A DNA stretch of 12,207 nt from Nitrospinae bacterium RIFCSPLOWO2_12_FULL_45_22 (lineage in GTDB: Bacteria; 2-12-FULL-45-22): positions 1 through 12,207 of the forward strand of contig MHDQ01000301.1 of the NCBI GenBank assembly GCA_001803565.1. The letters are read 5' to 3'. The translations under genes and the position numbers were made by a program. Shown one piece after another: positions 6,081 through 12,207 of this stretch. How positions within the stretch are numbered: position 1 is the first letter of the stretch; every line of letters begins with the position of its first letter. The notes beneath the pieces are model-generated. The model had not been told where the DNA came from and did no database searches. It saw only the letters and a list, made by a program, of their open reading frames with translations.

Positions 6081-6270
6081 TTACCCATTGCCACTACACT
6101 CCTGCTTACCCTCACACTCTATCCCGTATGCCGCCACAGGACAGCGATATTTGAGACTGTTCCTCTCTCTCAAACCCCTCGTAGGCCATCTCCTTCCTCT
6201 GGTCACTTACAGGACAGTGACAGTAGACACTACCTGCTCTTTTCCTGTTGGTTAAAATCTTTAAATACAT
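6081..6270 (-). pseudogene. Frameshifted transposase remnant (cysteine-rich segment)
   Basis: On the minus strand an open stretch from the ATG at 6270-6268 reads VYCHCPVSDQRKEM then AYEGFEREEQS. A one-base frame change near 6150-6162 is needed to continue with LKYRCPVAAYGIECEG and KQECSGNG before a TAA at 6083-6081. The rebuilt text, with C-x-C, RCP, ECEG and QEC cysteines and a YxGFxR...LKYRCP pattern, resembles the cysteine-bearing middle section of DDE-type transposases. Neither catalytic acidic residues nor terminal inverted repeats are present, so this is a fragment of a decayed insertion sequence. The family cannot be named with certainty, and the frameshift and missing ends make it non-functional. 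Confidence 0.5.
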
Positions 6271-6284
6271 TGATTATACAGGAA

Positions 6285-6306
6285 AAAAAGGGATATGCCC
6301 CTTTTT
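6285..6306. terminator. Terminator-like hairpin, T-tracts on both strands
   Basis: AAAAAGGG (6285-6292) pairs with CCCTTTTT (6299-6306) around a six-base loop, giving 8 bp. The plus strand continues CTTT, and the minus strand has seven T residues after the stem, so it could act in either direction. The GC part is only 3 bp, which is weak. No gene ends directly before it; it may belong to the decayed transposase region. Confidence 0.35.
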
Positions 6307-6378
6307 CTTTACTGGGGTGAATTTTTTGTTTCTGCCTCTCTCGTCCTCTATTCTCTCTTTTTTTTCAATACCCTCCTG

Positions 6379-6396
6379 GGGTAAAGATCTTTACCC
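6379..6396. promoter_or_regulatory. Perfect 18-bp palindrome, candidate operator
   Basis: GGGTAAAGATCTTTACCC is a perfect 9+9 inverted repeat with no spacer. It lies in non-coding DNA between the two divergent operons, 163 bp before the kor -35 box. Such symmetry is typical of a dimeric regulator site, but no known consensus is recognised. Confidence 0.45.
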
Positions 6397-6433
6397 ACAC
6401 CTCTTATCTCCTTTATGAGAGCGAGGTTCTGCT

Positions 6434-6453
6434 TTTCGCGAATGCCTCTATAT
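6434..6453 (+). repeat. Dispersed 20-bp repeat, copy 2
   Basis: TTTCGCGAATGCCTCTATAT matches 449-468 (minus) at 18 of 20 positions. It lies in non-coding DNA upstream of the kor promoter. Confidence 0.6.
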
Positions 6454-6558
6454 GGCAAAAAACCGTATCTTAAATTCGAAGTAAATGCAAGGCAATTTTT
6501 ATAAAAACTTTCCCAAGAGAATTACCTGGAAAGGGCCTAACAGAAACGGCCTTCAAAA

Positions 6559-6587
6559 TTGACACAAAATTTGTTAGGTGATATATT
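6559..6587 (+). promoter_or_regulatory. Strong sigma70-type promoter of korDABC
   Basis: A perfect TTGACA (6559-6564) is followed after 17 bp by TATATT (6582-6587), a 5 of 6 match to the -10. Transcription would begin near 6594, leaving a leader of about 135 nt before korD. The spacer contains ACAAAATTTGT (6564-6574), an 11-bp dyad with arms ACAAA/TTTGT, placed where a bound repressor would block RNA polymerase. Confidence 0.75.
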
Positions 6588-6729
6588 ATTAGTATTTTGC
6601 GTGTGACATATCCCTTCTGAATATTTAGACCTTCCAGCATCAGGGAGAGGGTAAAAAATTCTCAGTGCTAATAGCCTGGAGACCAATGGGGTAATGTCCT
6701 GAATTCTCAACTTACTATAGGGGGAATAG

Positions 6730-7005
6730 ATGAAATTCTGGCGGACACCATTAGATGCAGATAAAATTAAGGTTCCTCATGGAGAAACTTATGTTATCAA
6801 GGAACGGTGTAAGGGGTGCGGATTTTGTGTAGAATTTTGTCCTAAAAGAGCCTTAAGGCTCTCGGATGAATTCAACATCAAGGGATATCACCCGCCGGAA
6901 ATGATCGGTAAGGATGAATGTGTCAACTGCGGCCTATGTGAGATGATATGCCCTGAATTTGCTATATACTGCCTGGAAGAAGAGGAGGTGCAAGTTGAAG
7001 GCTGA
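6730..7005 (+). CDS. korD: 2-oxoacid:ferredoxin oxidoreductase delta subunit (2[4Fe-4S] ferredoxin)
   Basis: This 91-residue protein is a two-cluster ferredoxin: C27-x2-C30-x2-C33-x3-C37 followed by P, and C64-x2-C67-x2-C70-x3-C74 followed by P. It passes electrons from the catalytic subunits to free ferredoxin. The N-terminal region (KFWRTPLDADKIKVPHGE) and the acidic tail match the KorD-type delta subunit, and it comes first in the operon as in other korDABC layouts. GGGGGA precedes the ATG. The gene overlaps korA by 11 nt, implying coupled translation. The identity as an Fe-S electron carrier is certain; the Kor assignment rests on the operon. Confidence 0.92.
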   Translation: MKFWRTPLDADKIKVPHGETYVIKERCKGCGFCVEFCPKRALRLSDEFNIKGYHPPEMIGKDECVNCGLCEMICPEFAIYCLEEEEVQVEG

Positions 7006-8152
7006 TCCGAAAGGGGTATTAACCGGAGAGCATTATCTGGATGGTGATTTTGCCTGTGCTGAAGGGGCATTAGCGGCTGGCTGCCGCTTTTTTGCTGGCT
7101 ATCCTATCACTCCCTCAACCGAGGTTGCTGAACGGTTTTCCGAGAGGATACCCGAGGTAGGCGGTATCTTCATCCAGATGGAAGATGAGATGGCCTCTAT
7201 GAATGCTATCCTGGGCGCTTCCTGGGGTGGGGTCAAAACGATGACTTCTACTTCGGGCCCTGGCTTTAGCTTAATGATGGAGAATATAGGATTGGGAGCC
7301 ATGATGGAGGTTCCCTGCGTAGTGGTTAATGTCCAGCGGGGAGGCCCATCTACGGGCCTGCCCACCATGGTAGGCCAGGCAGATATGATGCAAGCCCGCT
7401 GGGGTTCTCACGGTGATTATGAAATTATTGCCTTATCCCCTAACTCTCCTCAAGAATGTTTCTACGTTGCTATCGAGGCCTTTAATCTAGCGGAAAAATA
7501 CCGTGTGCCAGTCTTTATTATGATGGATGAATGCGTGGGCCATATGACCGAGAAGGTGATAATCCCACCCGCGGAAGAAATTGAACTTTATCCTAGAAGG
7601 CTTACAAACAGTCCTCCCGCAGAATATTTGCCCTACATGCCGGAAGACGACCTGGTCCCCTCCATGATAATAGCCGGTCAGGGATATAAGATCCATACCA
7701 CTGGCCTTACGCATGATGAGAGAGGTTACCCGGTAATGACGGCCGAGGCCCAGGAGAAACTGGTGCACCGCCTGATAAATAAGATAAGGTTGAATGCTGA
7801 CCATATTATTCATATAGAAGAAGAAGATACCGAGGGGGCTGAGGTAGTGGTGGTCTCTTATGGTATCAGCAGCCGGGTGGCCCTGGCGGCCATAGATGAA
7901 GCACGGGCTGCGGGGATTAGGGTAGGCCGGTTGAGACTTATAACGGTCTGGCCTTTCCCAGAAAAGAGGATCAGGGAATTAGCCCCAAAGGTAAAGGCTT
8001 TTGTGGTTCCCGAGATAAATTATGGCCAGATGGTATTGGAAGTAGAGAGGTGTGCTGCTGGCCAGGCTAAGACAATCTTGGTGTCCCATGGCGGAGGAGA
8101 CGTGCATAATCCCCAGGATATCCTGGAAGCTATAAAGGAGTCAATAAAATGA
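6995..8152 (+). CDS. korA: 2-oxoacid:ferredoxin oxidoreductase alpha subunit
   Basis: This 385-residue protein starts at TTG (6995), chosen because GGAGGTG lies 5 nt upstream inside korD; an ATG 36 nt earlier in the same frame adds twelve residues (MLYTAWKKRRCK) unlike the family. Family motifs are YPITPSTE (36-43), MEDEMAS (62-68), TSTSGPGFSLM (84-94) and QRGGPSTGLPT (114-124), followed by the middle part and a C-terminal domain ending in GGGDVHNPQDILEAI. Together with korB it oxidises a 2-oxoacid with CoA to the acyl-CoA, CO2 and reduced ferredoxin. 2-Oxoglutarate is the usual substrate for this type, but branched-chain 2-oxoacid (VOR) enzymes are close relatives. The last codons overlap the korB start (ATGA). 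Confidence 0.93.
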   Translation: MKADPKGVLTGEHYLDGDFACAEGALAAGCRFFAGYPITPSTEVAERFSERIPEVGGIFIQMEDEMASMNAILGASWGGVKTMTSTSGPGFSLMMENIGLGAMMEVPCVVVNVQRGGPSTGLPTMVGQADMMQARWGSHGDYEIIALSPNSPQECFYVAIEAFNLAEKYRVPVFIMMDECVGHMTEKVIIPPAEEIELYPRRLTNSPPAEYLPYMPEDDLVPSMIIAGQGYKIHTTGLTHDERGYPVMTAEAQEKLVHRLINKIRLNADHIIHIEEEDTEGAEVVVVSYGISSRVALAAIDEARAAGIRVGRLRLITVWPFPEKRIRELAPKVKAFVVPEINYGQMVLEVERCAAGQAKTILVSHGGGDVHNPQDILEAIKESIK

Positions 8153-9012
8153 TAACCAAGGAACACCCTATGACACCATTGCTTAGGATGGATAGAATCC
8201 CGCACATCTGGTGTCCTACCTGTGGAATAGGTACTGCCGTGAGTTGCTTTGCGGCAGCTTTAAAGCAGAACGAAATCCCATTAGAGAAGGTAGCTATTGT
8301 CTCCGGTATCGGCTGCACGGGCCGGGTAGCCGGGTATATGAAGGTTGATTCTTTCCATACCACCCACGGCCGGGCAATACCTTTTGCCACCGGATTAAAA
8401 TTGGCCCGGCCAGAGATGAAAATCGTGGTATTTAGCGGGGATGGTGACCTTTTTGCTATCGGAGGGAACCACTTTATCCATGCTGCCCGCCGGAATATGG
8501 ATTTAACAGTCATATGCGTGAATAATTTCATTTACGGTATGACTGGTGGCCAGCTTGCCCCTACTACACCCCTTTCGGCCAAGAGTACTACCTCACCCTA
8601 TGGGAATTATGAGCACCCTTTTAACCTCCCCCATCTTGCTGCCTCCTGTGGCGCGACTTATGTAGCCCGCTGGACCGCCCTGCATATCCGCCGCTTAACC
8701 AATTCTATGTCTGAAGCCCTGAATAAAAAGGGGTTCTCTTTTATAGAAGTGATAGCCCCTTGTTCTACCGTTTATGCCAGGAGAAACCGCCTGGGTAGCG
8801 GGCTTGACCTGATGAAATTCTATCATGATAATTGCGAGATCAAGAATGGGGCCAACCCTGAAGAAGCAGATATTGGGTTTCAATCAAAGATCATAGTAGG
8901 GAAATTTGTGGATAAAGAGAAACCTAGTTTCATAGATAATATGCATGTTGGGTTGAAGAGGGCGCTAGGAGACAAATACATTCCGTATGGAGGAGACGAT
9001 GGAGCAAAGTAG
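8149..9012 (+). CDS. korB: 2-oxoacid:ferredoxin oxidoreductase beta subunit (TPP-binding)
   Basis: This 287-residue protein is the thiamine-diphosphate-binding subunit. Evidence: the TPP motif GDGD (97-100) continues to NNFIYGMTGGQ (125-135). The four cysteines that hold one [4Fe-4S] cluster in this family are at C22 and C25 (WCPTCGIGT), C56 (GIGCTG) and C205 (VIAPCSTVYA). GGHFxxAxR-type spacing is also present (GGNHFIHAARRN). Length and order match KorB. It begins in ATGA at the korA stop, with AAGGAG upstream, and its end overlaps korC. It forms the active site with korA. Substrate preference cannot be settled from the sequence. Confidence 0.94.
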   Translation: MITKEHPMTPLLRMDRIPHIWCPTCGIGTAVSCFAAALKQNEIPLEKVAIVSGIGCTGRVAGYMKVDSFHTTHGRAIPFATGLKLARPEMKIVVFSGDGDLFAIGGNHFIHAARRNMDLTVICVNNFIYGMTGGQLAPTTPLSAKSTTSPYGNYEHPFNLPHLAASCGATYVARWTALHIRRLTNSMSEALNKKGFSFIEVIAPCSTVYARRNRLGSGLDLMKFYHDNCEIKNGANPEEADIGFQSKIIVGKFVDKEKPSFIDNMHVGLKRALGDKYIPYGGDDGAK

Positions 9013-9559
9013 GACAGAGATCAAGATAACAGGTTTTGGTGGGCAAGGAGTTATTCTGGCGGCATATATTATCGGTAAGGCGGCGGCCCTTTTTGATAAA
9101 AAAGAGGCTACCCTTACCCAGAGCTTCGGGCCCGAGGCCCGTGGTGGGGCCTGCAGTGCCCAAATGGTTATCTCTAACTCCAAGGTGCTCTACCCTTATG
9201 TCAAACGCCCACAAATCCTGGTATGCCTATCGCAAGAGGCCTATAATAAGTTTGAACCTGAATTAATCTCTGGTGGTTTATTAATAATAGAGAAGGACCT
9301 GGTAAAGCCTAAGCCCGCCGAGAACGGCATCCAGCTATTGGCTATTCCTGCAACCAGGATTGCTGAAGAATTAGGCCGGCGGATGGTACTGAATATTGTG
9401 ACAGTGGGGTTTTTTACTGCGGTTGCTGATGTAGTGGGTGAAGAAGCAGTTCGGGGAGCGATAAAGGATTCTGTACCTAAAGGCACAGAAGATTTGAACC
9501 TCAAGGCCTTTGAGCGTGGGTTCCAGTACGGCAAGAATCTTCGGGAACACGGCGAATAA
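8999..9559 (+). CDS. korC: 2-oxoacid:ferredoxin oxidoreductase gamma subunit
   Basis: This 186-residue protein has the gamma-subunit signature: GFGGQGV (12-18), where the loop contacts CoA in related enzymes, and SFGPEARGGACSAQMVIS (42-59). Length is typical. The ATG at 8999 is preferred over one at 8987 because GGAGGAG lies 3-5 nt ahead of it and the earlier start has no ribosome binding site; the reading frame overlaps the end of korB by 14 nt. It completes the korDABC set, and all four genes overlap, which supports equal production of the subunits. No terminator is seen after it, so read-through into the HdrA-like gene is possible. Confidence 0.92.
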   Translation: MEQSRTEIKITGFGGQGVILAAYIIGKAAALFDKKEATLTQSFGPEARGGACSAQMVISNSKVLYPYVKRPQILVCLSQEAYNKFEPELISGGLLIIEKDLVKPKPAENGIQLLAIPATRIAEELGRRMVLNIVTVGFFTAVADVVGEEAVRGAIKDSVPKGTEDLNLKAFERGFQYGKNLREHGE

Positions 9560-9587
9560 TAGGATCGTTATCTAGCTCCTCTGATTC

Positions 9588-9616
9588 TTGATCCTTCAAA
9601 CAAGTATCCGTATAAC
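9588..9616 (+). promoter_or_regulatory. Promoter-like site upstream of HdrA-like gene
   Basis: TTGATC (9588-9593) and TATAAC (9611-9616) are spaced 17 bp apart and match 4 of 6 and 5 of 6 consensus bases. If used, the transcript would carry the entire MITE-like element (9661-9777) in its leader before the start at 9813. Confidence 0.4.
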
Positions 9617-9660
9617 CCAATCCCAAAATTATAATTTGTAAGAAATGCTTTTAATTTCTT

Positions 9661-9777
9661 GCCACAGAGTACACAGAGACCACAGGGTACGTAACTCAAG
9701 GCTTTTAGCCTTGATCAACCCTAAAGGGTTGAGTTACATGTTTTTTAATCCTCAGTGTCCTCTGTACCCTCCGTGGC
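9661..9777. mobile_element. MITE-like palindromic element with inner two-hairpin cruciform
   Basis: The ends are inverted repeats: GCCACAGAG (9661-9669) and the complement GCCACGGAG of 9769-9777 match at 8 of 9, continuing with related ACAGAG-type text inward. Inside, GTAACTCAA (9691-9699) pairs perfectly with TTGAGTTAC (9729-9737), enclosing two hairpins: CAAGGCT/AGCCTTG (9697-9713) and CAACCC/GGGTTG (9716-9731). The whole could fold as a three-way junction. GCCACAGAG-ACACAGAG repeats are common in many bacterial genomes (from memory). There is no gene inside, so movement would need an outside transposase. It sits between korC and the HdrA-like gene. Confidence 0.65.
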
Positions 9778-9812
9778 TTTATATATTTCTATGGAGGAAA
9801 TGGAGATAAATC

Positions 9813-12207
9813 ATGACAGGCAGTGTATTGGTAATTGGTGGAGGCATTGCGGGCTTAGAGGCAGCCCTTGACCTGGCAGATTCAGGAATAGAAGTAGATC
9901 TGGTAGAAAAATCCCCGACCCTGGGGGGGCATATGGCCCAATGGGATAAGACCTTAGTAGGACAGTTTCCTGCCCTATGGGCTTTAACACCTAAACTGCT
10001 GGCGGCTGCCAGGAATCCCCGTATCCATATCTTGACCAATTCAGAAATTACCCAGGTCTCGGGAGAAAAAGGGGCCTTTAAAGTTACGGTCACTCGACAT
10101 CCTCGCTTTGTGGATGAAGATAAATGCCGGGGCTGCGGTATTTGTGAGAAGCAATGTCCGGTAATAACGGATAATGGCCTCAATACCTTCCAGGAGCGGA
10201 AGGCCATATATCTCCCCTACCCTAAAGCAGTCCCTTTTACTTATGCGATTGATAAACGCGGTATTTCTCCCTGTAAAAATGCCTGCCCGGTAGAAACACC
10301 TGCTCAAGGTTATATAGCCTTGATCGCCCAGGGTAGGTTAGAAGAGGCCCTAGAACTAATTAGAGAGACCAATCCTTTTCCCGGTGTATGTGGCCGGGTC
10401 TGTACCCACCCCTGTGAGAGTAAATGCAAAAGGGGGGAGATTGATAAGCCAGTAGCCATCTGTAGCCTAAAGAGAGTGGTGGCTGATTATGAAAGACAAA
10501 AGGAACTGAAAGATGGGAAAATACCCCAGGCTTTCCCACAACCCAACGGAGAAAAGGTTGCTATTATCGGCTCAGGCCCAGCCGGCTTAACCGCGGCCGA
10601 TGATTTAGCCAAATGGGGCTACCAGGTCACGGTCTTTGAGGAAGCACCGGTAGCAGGCGGGATGCTTGCCCTCGGCATACCGGAGTTCCGGCTACCGCGA
10701 GAGATACTGAATTATGAGATAGACCTGATTAAGGCCCGGGGTGTAGAAATCAAGACCAACACGGCTATTGGTAAAGACCTCCAACTCCAGGACCTCAAAG
10801 GCCAGGGCTATAAAGCTATATTTATGGCCATTGGTGCCCATAAAGGACTAAAGCTAGGGATACCGGGGGAGGATGAATATGAAGGATTCCTCGATTGTAT
10901 AACCTTTTTGCGGGCAGCAAACTTGGGCAAGAAAGAGAAGCCCGGGGATAAAGTCATAGTTATTGGTGGTGGTAATGCTGCGATAGATGCCTCCAGAACC
11001 GCCCTTCGCCTGGGCGCTAAAGCGGTGAATATAGTCTATCGGCGCTCCAGACAGGAGATGCCTGCCAATGAGGCCGAGATCGAGGAGGCGGAGTTTGAAG
11101 GGGTAAAAATTCATTACCTGGCGGCCCCTACCAAAATCTTAGGCAAGAATGGCCGGGTTACCGGCATGGAATCTATACAGACCCGTTTAGGAGAACCGGA
11201 TAGCAGCGGCCGCCGCAGACCGGTCCCGATTGAAGGCTCAGAATTTATTATTGATGCCGATGTTATCATCCCCGCTATAAGCCAGGAGCCAGATATCTCC
11301 TTCCTGCCTGAAGGGCATGGCCTGACCATCAGCAAATGGAACTCCTTTGTAGTAGACCCTGTTACCCTGGCCACTAATCAAGAAGGAAGCTTCGCCGGGG
11401 GTGATGCAGTAACCGGGCCGACTACGGTTATCGAGGCTATTGCTGCCGGCCACCGGGCCGCTATCTCCATTGACCGATATTTCAAGGGAGAAGACCTTAA
11501 AGAAGGGAGAGAAGGGGCGAGATTAAGTCCAGTAGAAACCATTGATTGGAAAATAAGCGACGAGATTAAAAGGCGGCTCCGGCAAGAGATGCCTAAAATA
11601 TCCTTAGAGGATAGGGCCCTGAGCTTTGACGAAGTAGAGTTGGGCTTTGCTAGAGAAACGGCTATAGAAGAGGCTAAACGTTGCCTTAACTGCGGTATCT
11701 GTAGCGAATGCCTCGCCTGTCAAAAAGCCTGTATTGACCTAAAGGCCATCCAACATGACCAAAAGCGCCAGGATAGCCAGCTTAATATCGGTGCCATAGT
11801 AGTAGCTACTGGCTTCGTACATCAGCCGGATCATGGTACCCTTTTTGAAAAACAGTATAACAATATCATAAGCCAAATAGACTTAGAAAGGATGACCTCT
11901 TCCCTGGGCCAGTTGAAGAGGCCATCGGACGGCAAGCCCCCCCAGAGGGTGGTCTTCCTCCCAGCCCTGGGTAATAATGGGATGGGTGACCCCTCGGCTA
12001 AGATTAATTACCTGGCTGCACTAAAGAACGCTATTACTATCAAAGAGCAAAATCCTGCTATCAGCGAAATACTTGTCCTTTGTCCGGATAAAGATAGCAA
12101 AAATAAGGGCTACGAAACCCTTATCAATCGGGCAAATAGCTACCCAGAGATCAAATTAGTAGATATAAAACCCTTATCAGAAAAGGACTTACAAGAAACA
12201 CCCACCG
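9813..12207 (+). CDS. HdrA-GltD fusion flavo-iron-sulfur protein, C-terminus cut by window edge
   Basis: 798 codons are open to the window end with no stop, from the ATG at 9813 (GGAG 7 nt upstream). Domains: HdrA-type FAD fold GGGIAG (9-14); a [4Fe-4S] motif CRGCGICEKQC (105-115); HdrA text YLPYPKAVP; then an inserted GltD/NADPH-glutamate-synthase-beta-like unit. That has C154, C158, C193, C197, C201, C205 and C217, a second FAD fold GSGPAG (253-258), an NAD(P)-type GGGNAA (385-390) and GGDA (529-532). A six-cysteine run CLNCGICSECLACQKAC (624-640) leads back into HdrA sequence. HdrA enzymes split or merge electron pairs at FAD. Unusually, the two HdrA cysteine motifs are replaced (49-63 and 713-744). 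Context suggests exchange of ferredoxin electrons from KorDABC with NAD(P)H; HdrB/C partners, if any, lie beyond the window. Confidence 0.9.
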   Translation, partial: MTGSVLVIGGGIAGLEAALDLADSGIEVDLVEKSPTLGGHMAQWDKTLVGQFPALWALTPKLLAAARNPRIHILTNSEITQVSGEKGAFKVTVTRHPRFVDEDKCRGCGICEKQCPVITDNGLNTFQERKAIYLPYPKAVPFTYAIDKRGISPCKNACPVETPAQGYIALIAQGRLEEALELIRETNPFPGVCGRVCTHPCESKCKRGEIDKPVAICSLKRVVADYERQKELKDGKIPQAFPQPNGEKVAIIGSGPAGLTAADDLAKWGYQVTVFEEAPVAGGMLALGIPEFRLPREILNYEIDLIKARGVEIKTNTAIGKDLQLQDLKGQGYKAIFMAIGAHKGLKLGIPGEDEYEGFLDCITFLRAANLGKKEKPGDKVIVIGGGNAAIDASRTALRLGAKAVNIVYRRSRQEMPANEAEIEEAEFEGVKIHYLAAPTKILGKNGRVTGMESIQTRLGEPDSSGRRRPVPIEGSEFIIDADVIIPAISQEPDISFLPEGHGLTISKWNSFVVDPVTLATNQEGSFAGGDAVTGPTTVIEAIAAGHRAAISIDRYFKGEDLKEGREGARLSPVETIDWKISDEIKRRLRQEMPKISLEDRALSFDEVELGFARETAIEEAKRCLNCGICSECLACQKACIDLKAIQHDQKRQDSQLNIGAIVVATGFVHQPDHGTLFEKQYNNIISQIDLERMTSSLGQLKRPSDGKPPQRVVFLPALGNNGMGDPSAKINYLAALKNAITIKEQNPAISEILVLCPDKDSKNKGYETLINRANSYPEIKLVDIKPLSEKDLQETPT

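Larger units (their letters stand above)
5892..6729. other. Long divergent intergenic region (838 bp) with repeats and regulatory sites
   Basis: No intact gene was found between the divergent dehydratase and kor operons. In order it holds a TCAGCNN heptad repeat (5929-5956), a 10-bp tandem repeat (5991-6014), a frameshifted transposase remnant (6081-6270, minus), a terminator-like hairpin (6285-6306), a perfect 18-bp palindrome (6379-6396), a dispersed repeat copy (6434-6453) and the kor promoter (6559-6587) followed by an untranslated leader of about 135 nt. The leader has no obvious riboswitch or T-tract terminator that I can support. Confidence 0.7.

Noticed and set aside
6061-6255. 64-codon plus-strand open frame rich in Leu, Pro and Ser
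   Set aside because: It lies opposite the transposase-like remnant and has no ribosome binding site; the minus strand makes more protein sense.
6415-6504. 29-codon open frame from ATGAGAGCGAGG
   Set aside because: It is too short, lacks a ribosome binding site and covers the dispersed repeat.
6530-6553. Bulged hairpin AAGGGCC...GGCCTT just before the kor -35
   Set aside because: It has no T-tract and needs a bulge, so it is not supported as a terminator, and no regulator consensus is recognised.
6959-6994. Upstream ATG extending korA by 12 codons
   Set aside because: The extra residues are unlike the family and the TTG at 6995 has a well-placed GGAGGTG.
8987-8998. Upstream ATG extending korC by four residues
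   Set aside because: There is no ribosome binding site at proper distance, whereas 8999 has GGAGGAG just upstream.
9691-9737. Cloverleaf-like fold considered as a tRNA or riboswitch
   Set aside because: It has no anticodon arm, TPsiC loop or conserved tRNA bases; nested inverted repeats inside matching outer ends fit a palindromic mobile element better.

Overview
This window looks like a piece of chromosome from a strictly anaerobic bacterium. The evidence is oxygen-sensitive iron-sulfur enzymes: a 2-oxoacid:ferredoxin oxidoreductase operon, an HdrA-type flavoprotein and a 2-hydroxyacyl-CoA dehydratase/benzoyl-CoA reductase-like pair. Start sites have purine-rich Shine-Dalgarno sequences, several promoters fit the TTGACA/TATAAT pattern, and AGG, ATA and TTG/ATG starts are common, so it is bacterial rather than archaeal. 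I cannot fix the phylum from sequence alone; Firmicutes-type or Desulfobacterota-type anaerobes would fit.

Layout. 1-332 (minus): the N-terminal part of a JAMM/Mov34 metallopeptidase, cut by the window edge. 333-1235: gene-poor DNA with a probable decayed small membrane protein gene, one copy of a 20-bp dispersed repeat and a few palindromes. 1236-2286 (plus): an XRE-type regulator, then a two-gene unit with its own TTGACA promoter, in which a 63-aa helical protein overlaps a PIN-domain protein by 4 nt (toxin-antitoxin-like). 2460-3434 (plus): a tiny four-cysteine protein, then an MBL-fold hydrolase of the lactonase-like family that lacks two expected metal ligands. 3494-5891 (minus): two tightly coupled subunits of the 2-hydroxyacyl-CoA dehydratase/BcrB-BcrC superfamily. 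5892-6729: a long intergenic region with heptad and decamer repeats, a frameshifted transposase remnant, a terminator-like hairpin, a perfect 18-bp palindrome, the second dispersed-repeat copy and a strong promoter. 6730-9559 (plus): korDABC, all overlapping. 9560-9812: a promoter-like site and a MITE-like cruciform element. 9813 to the end (plus): a large HdrA-GltD fusion, truncated by the window edge.

Function. KorDABC should oxidise a 2-oxoacid (2-oxoglutarate is the usual substrate for this four-subunit layout) to the acyl-CoA and reduce ferredoxin. The downstream HdrA-GltD fusion could exchange those electrons with NAD(P)H and another partner. The divergent dehydratase pair is of a type that needs low-potential electrons. 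A link between the two is plausible but inferred from neighbourhood only. The most unusual item is the HdrA-like protein: both cysteine-bearing motifs that bind the characteristic extra cluster of HdrA are replaced by non-cysteine residues, while the ferredoxin-type and GltD-type cysteines are intact. No tRNA, rRNA or CRISPR array was seen.
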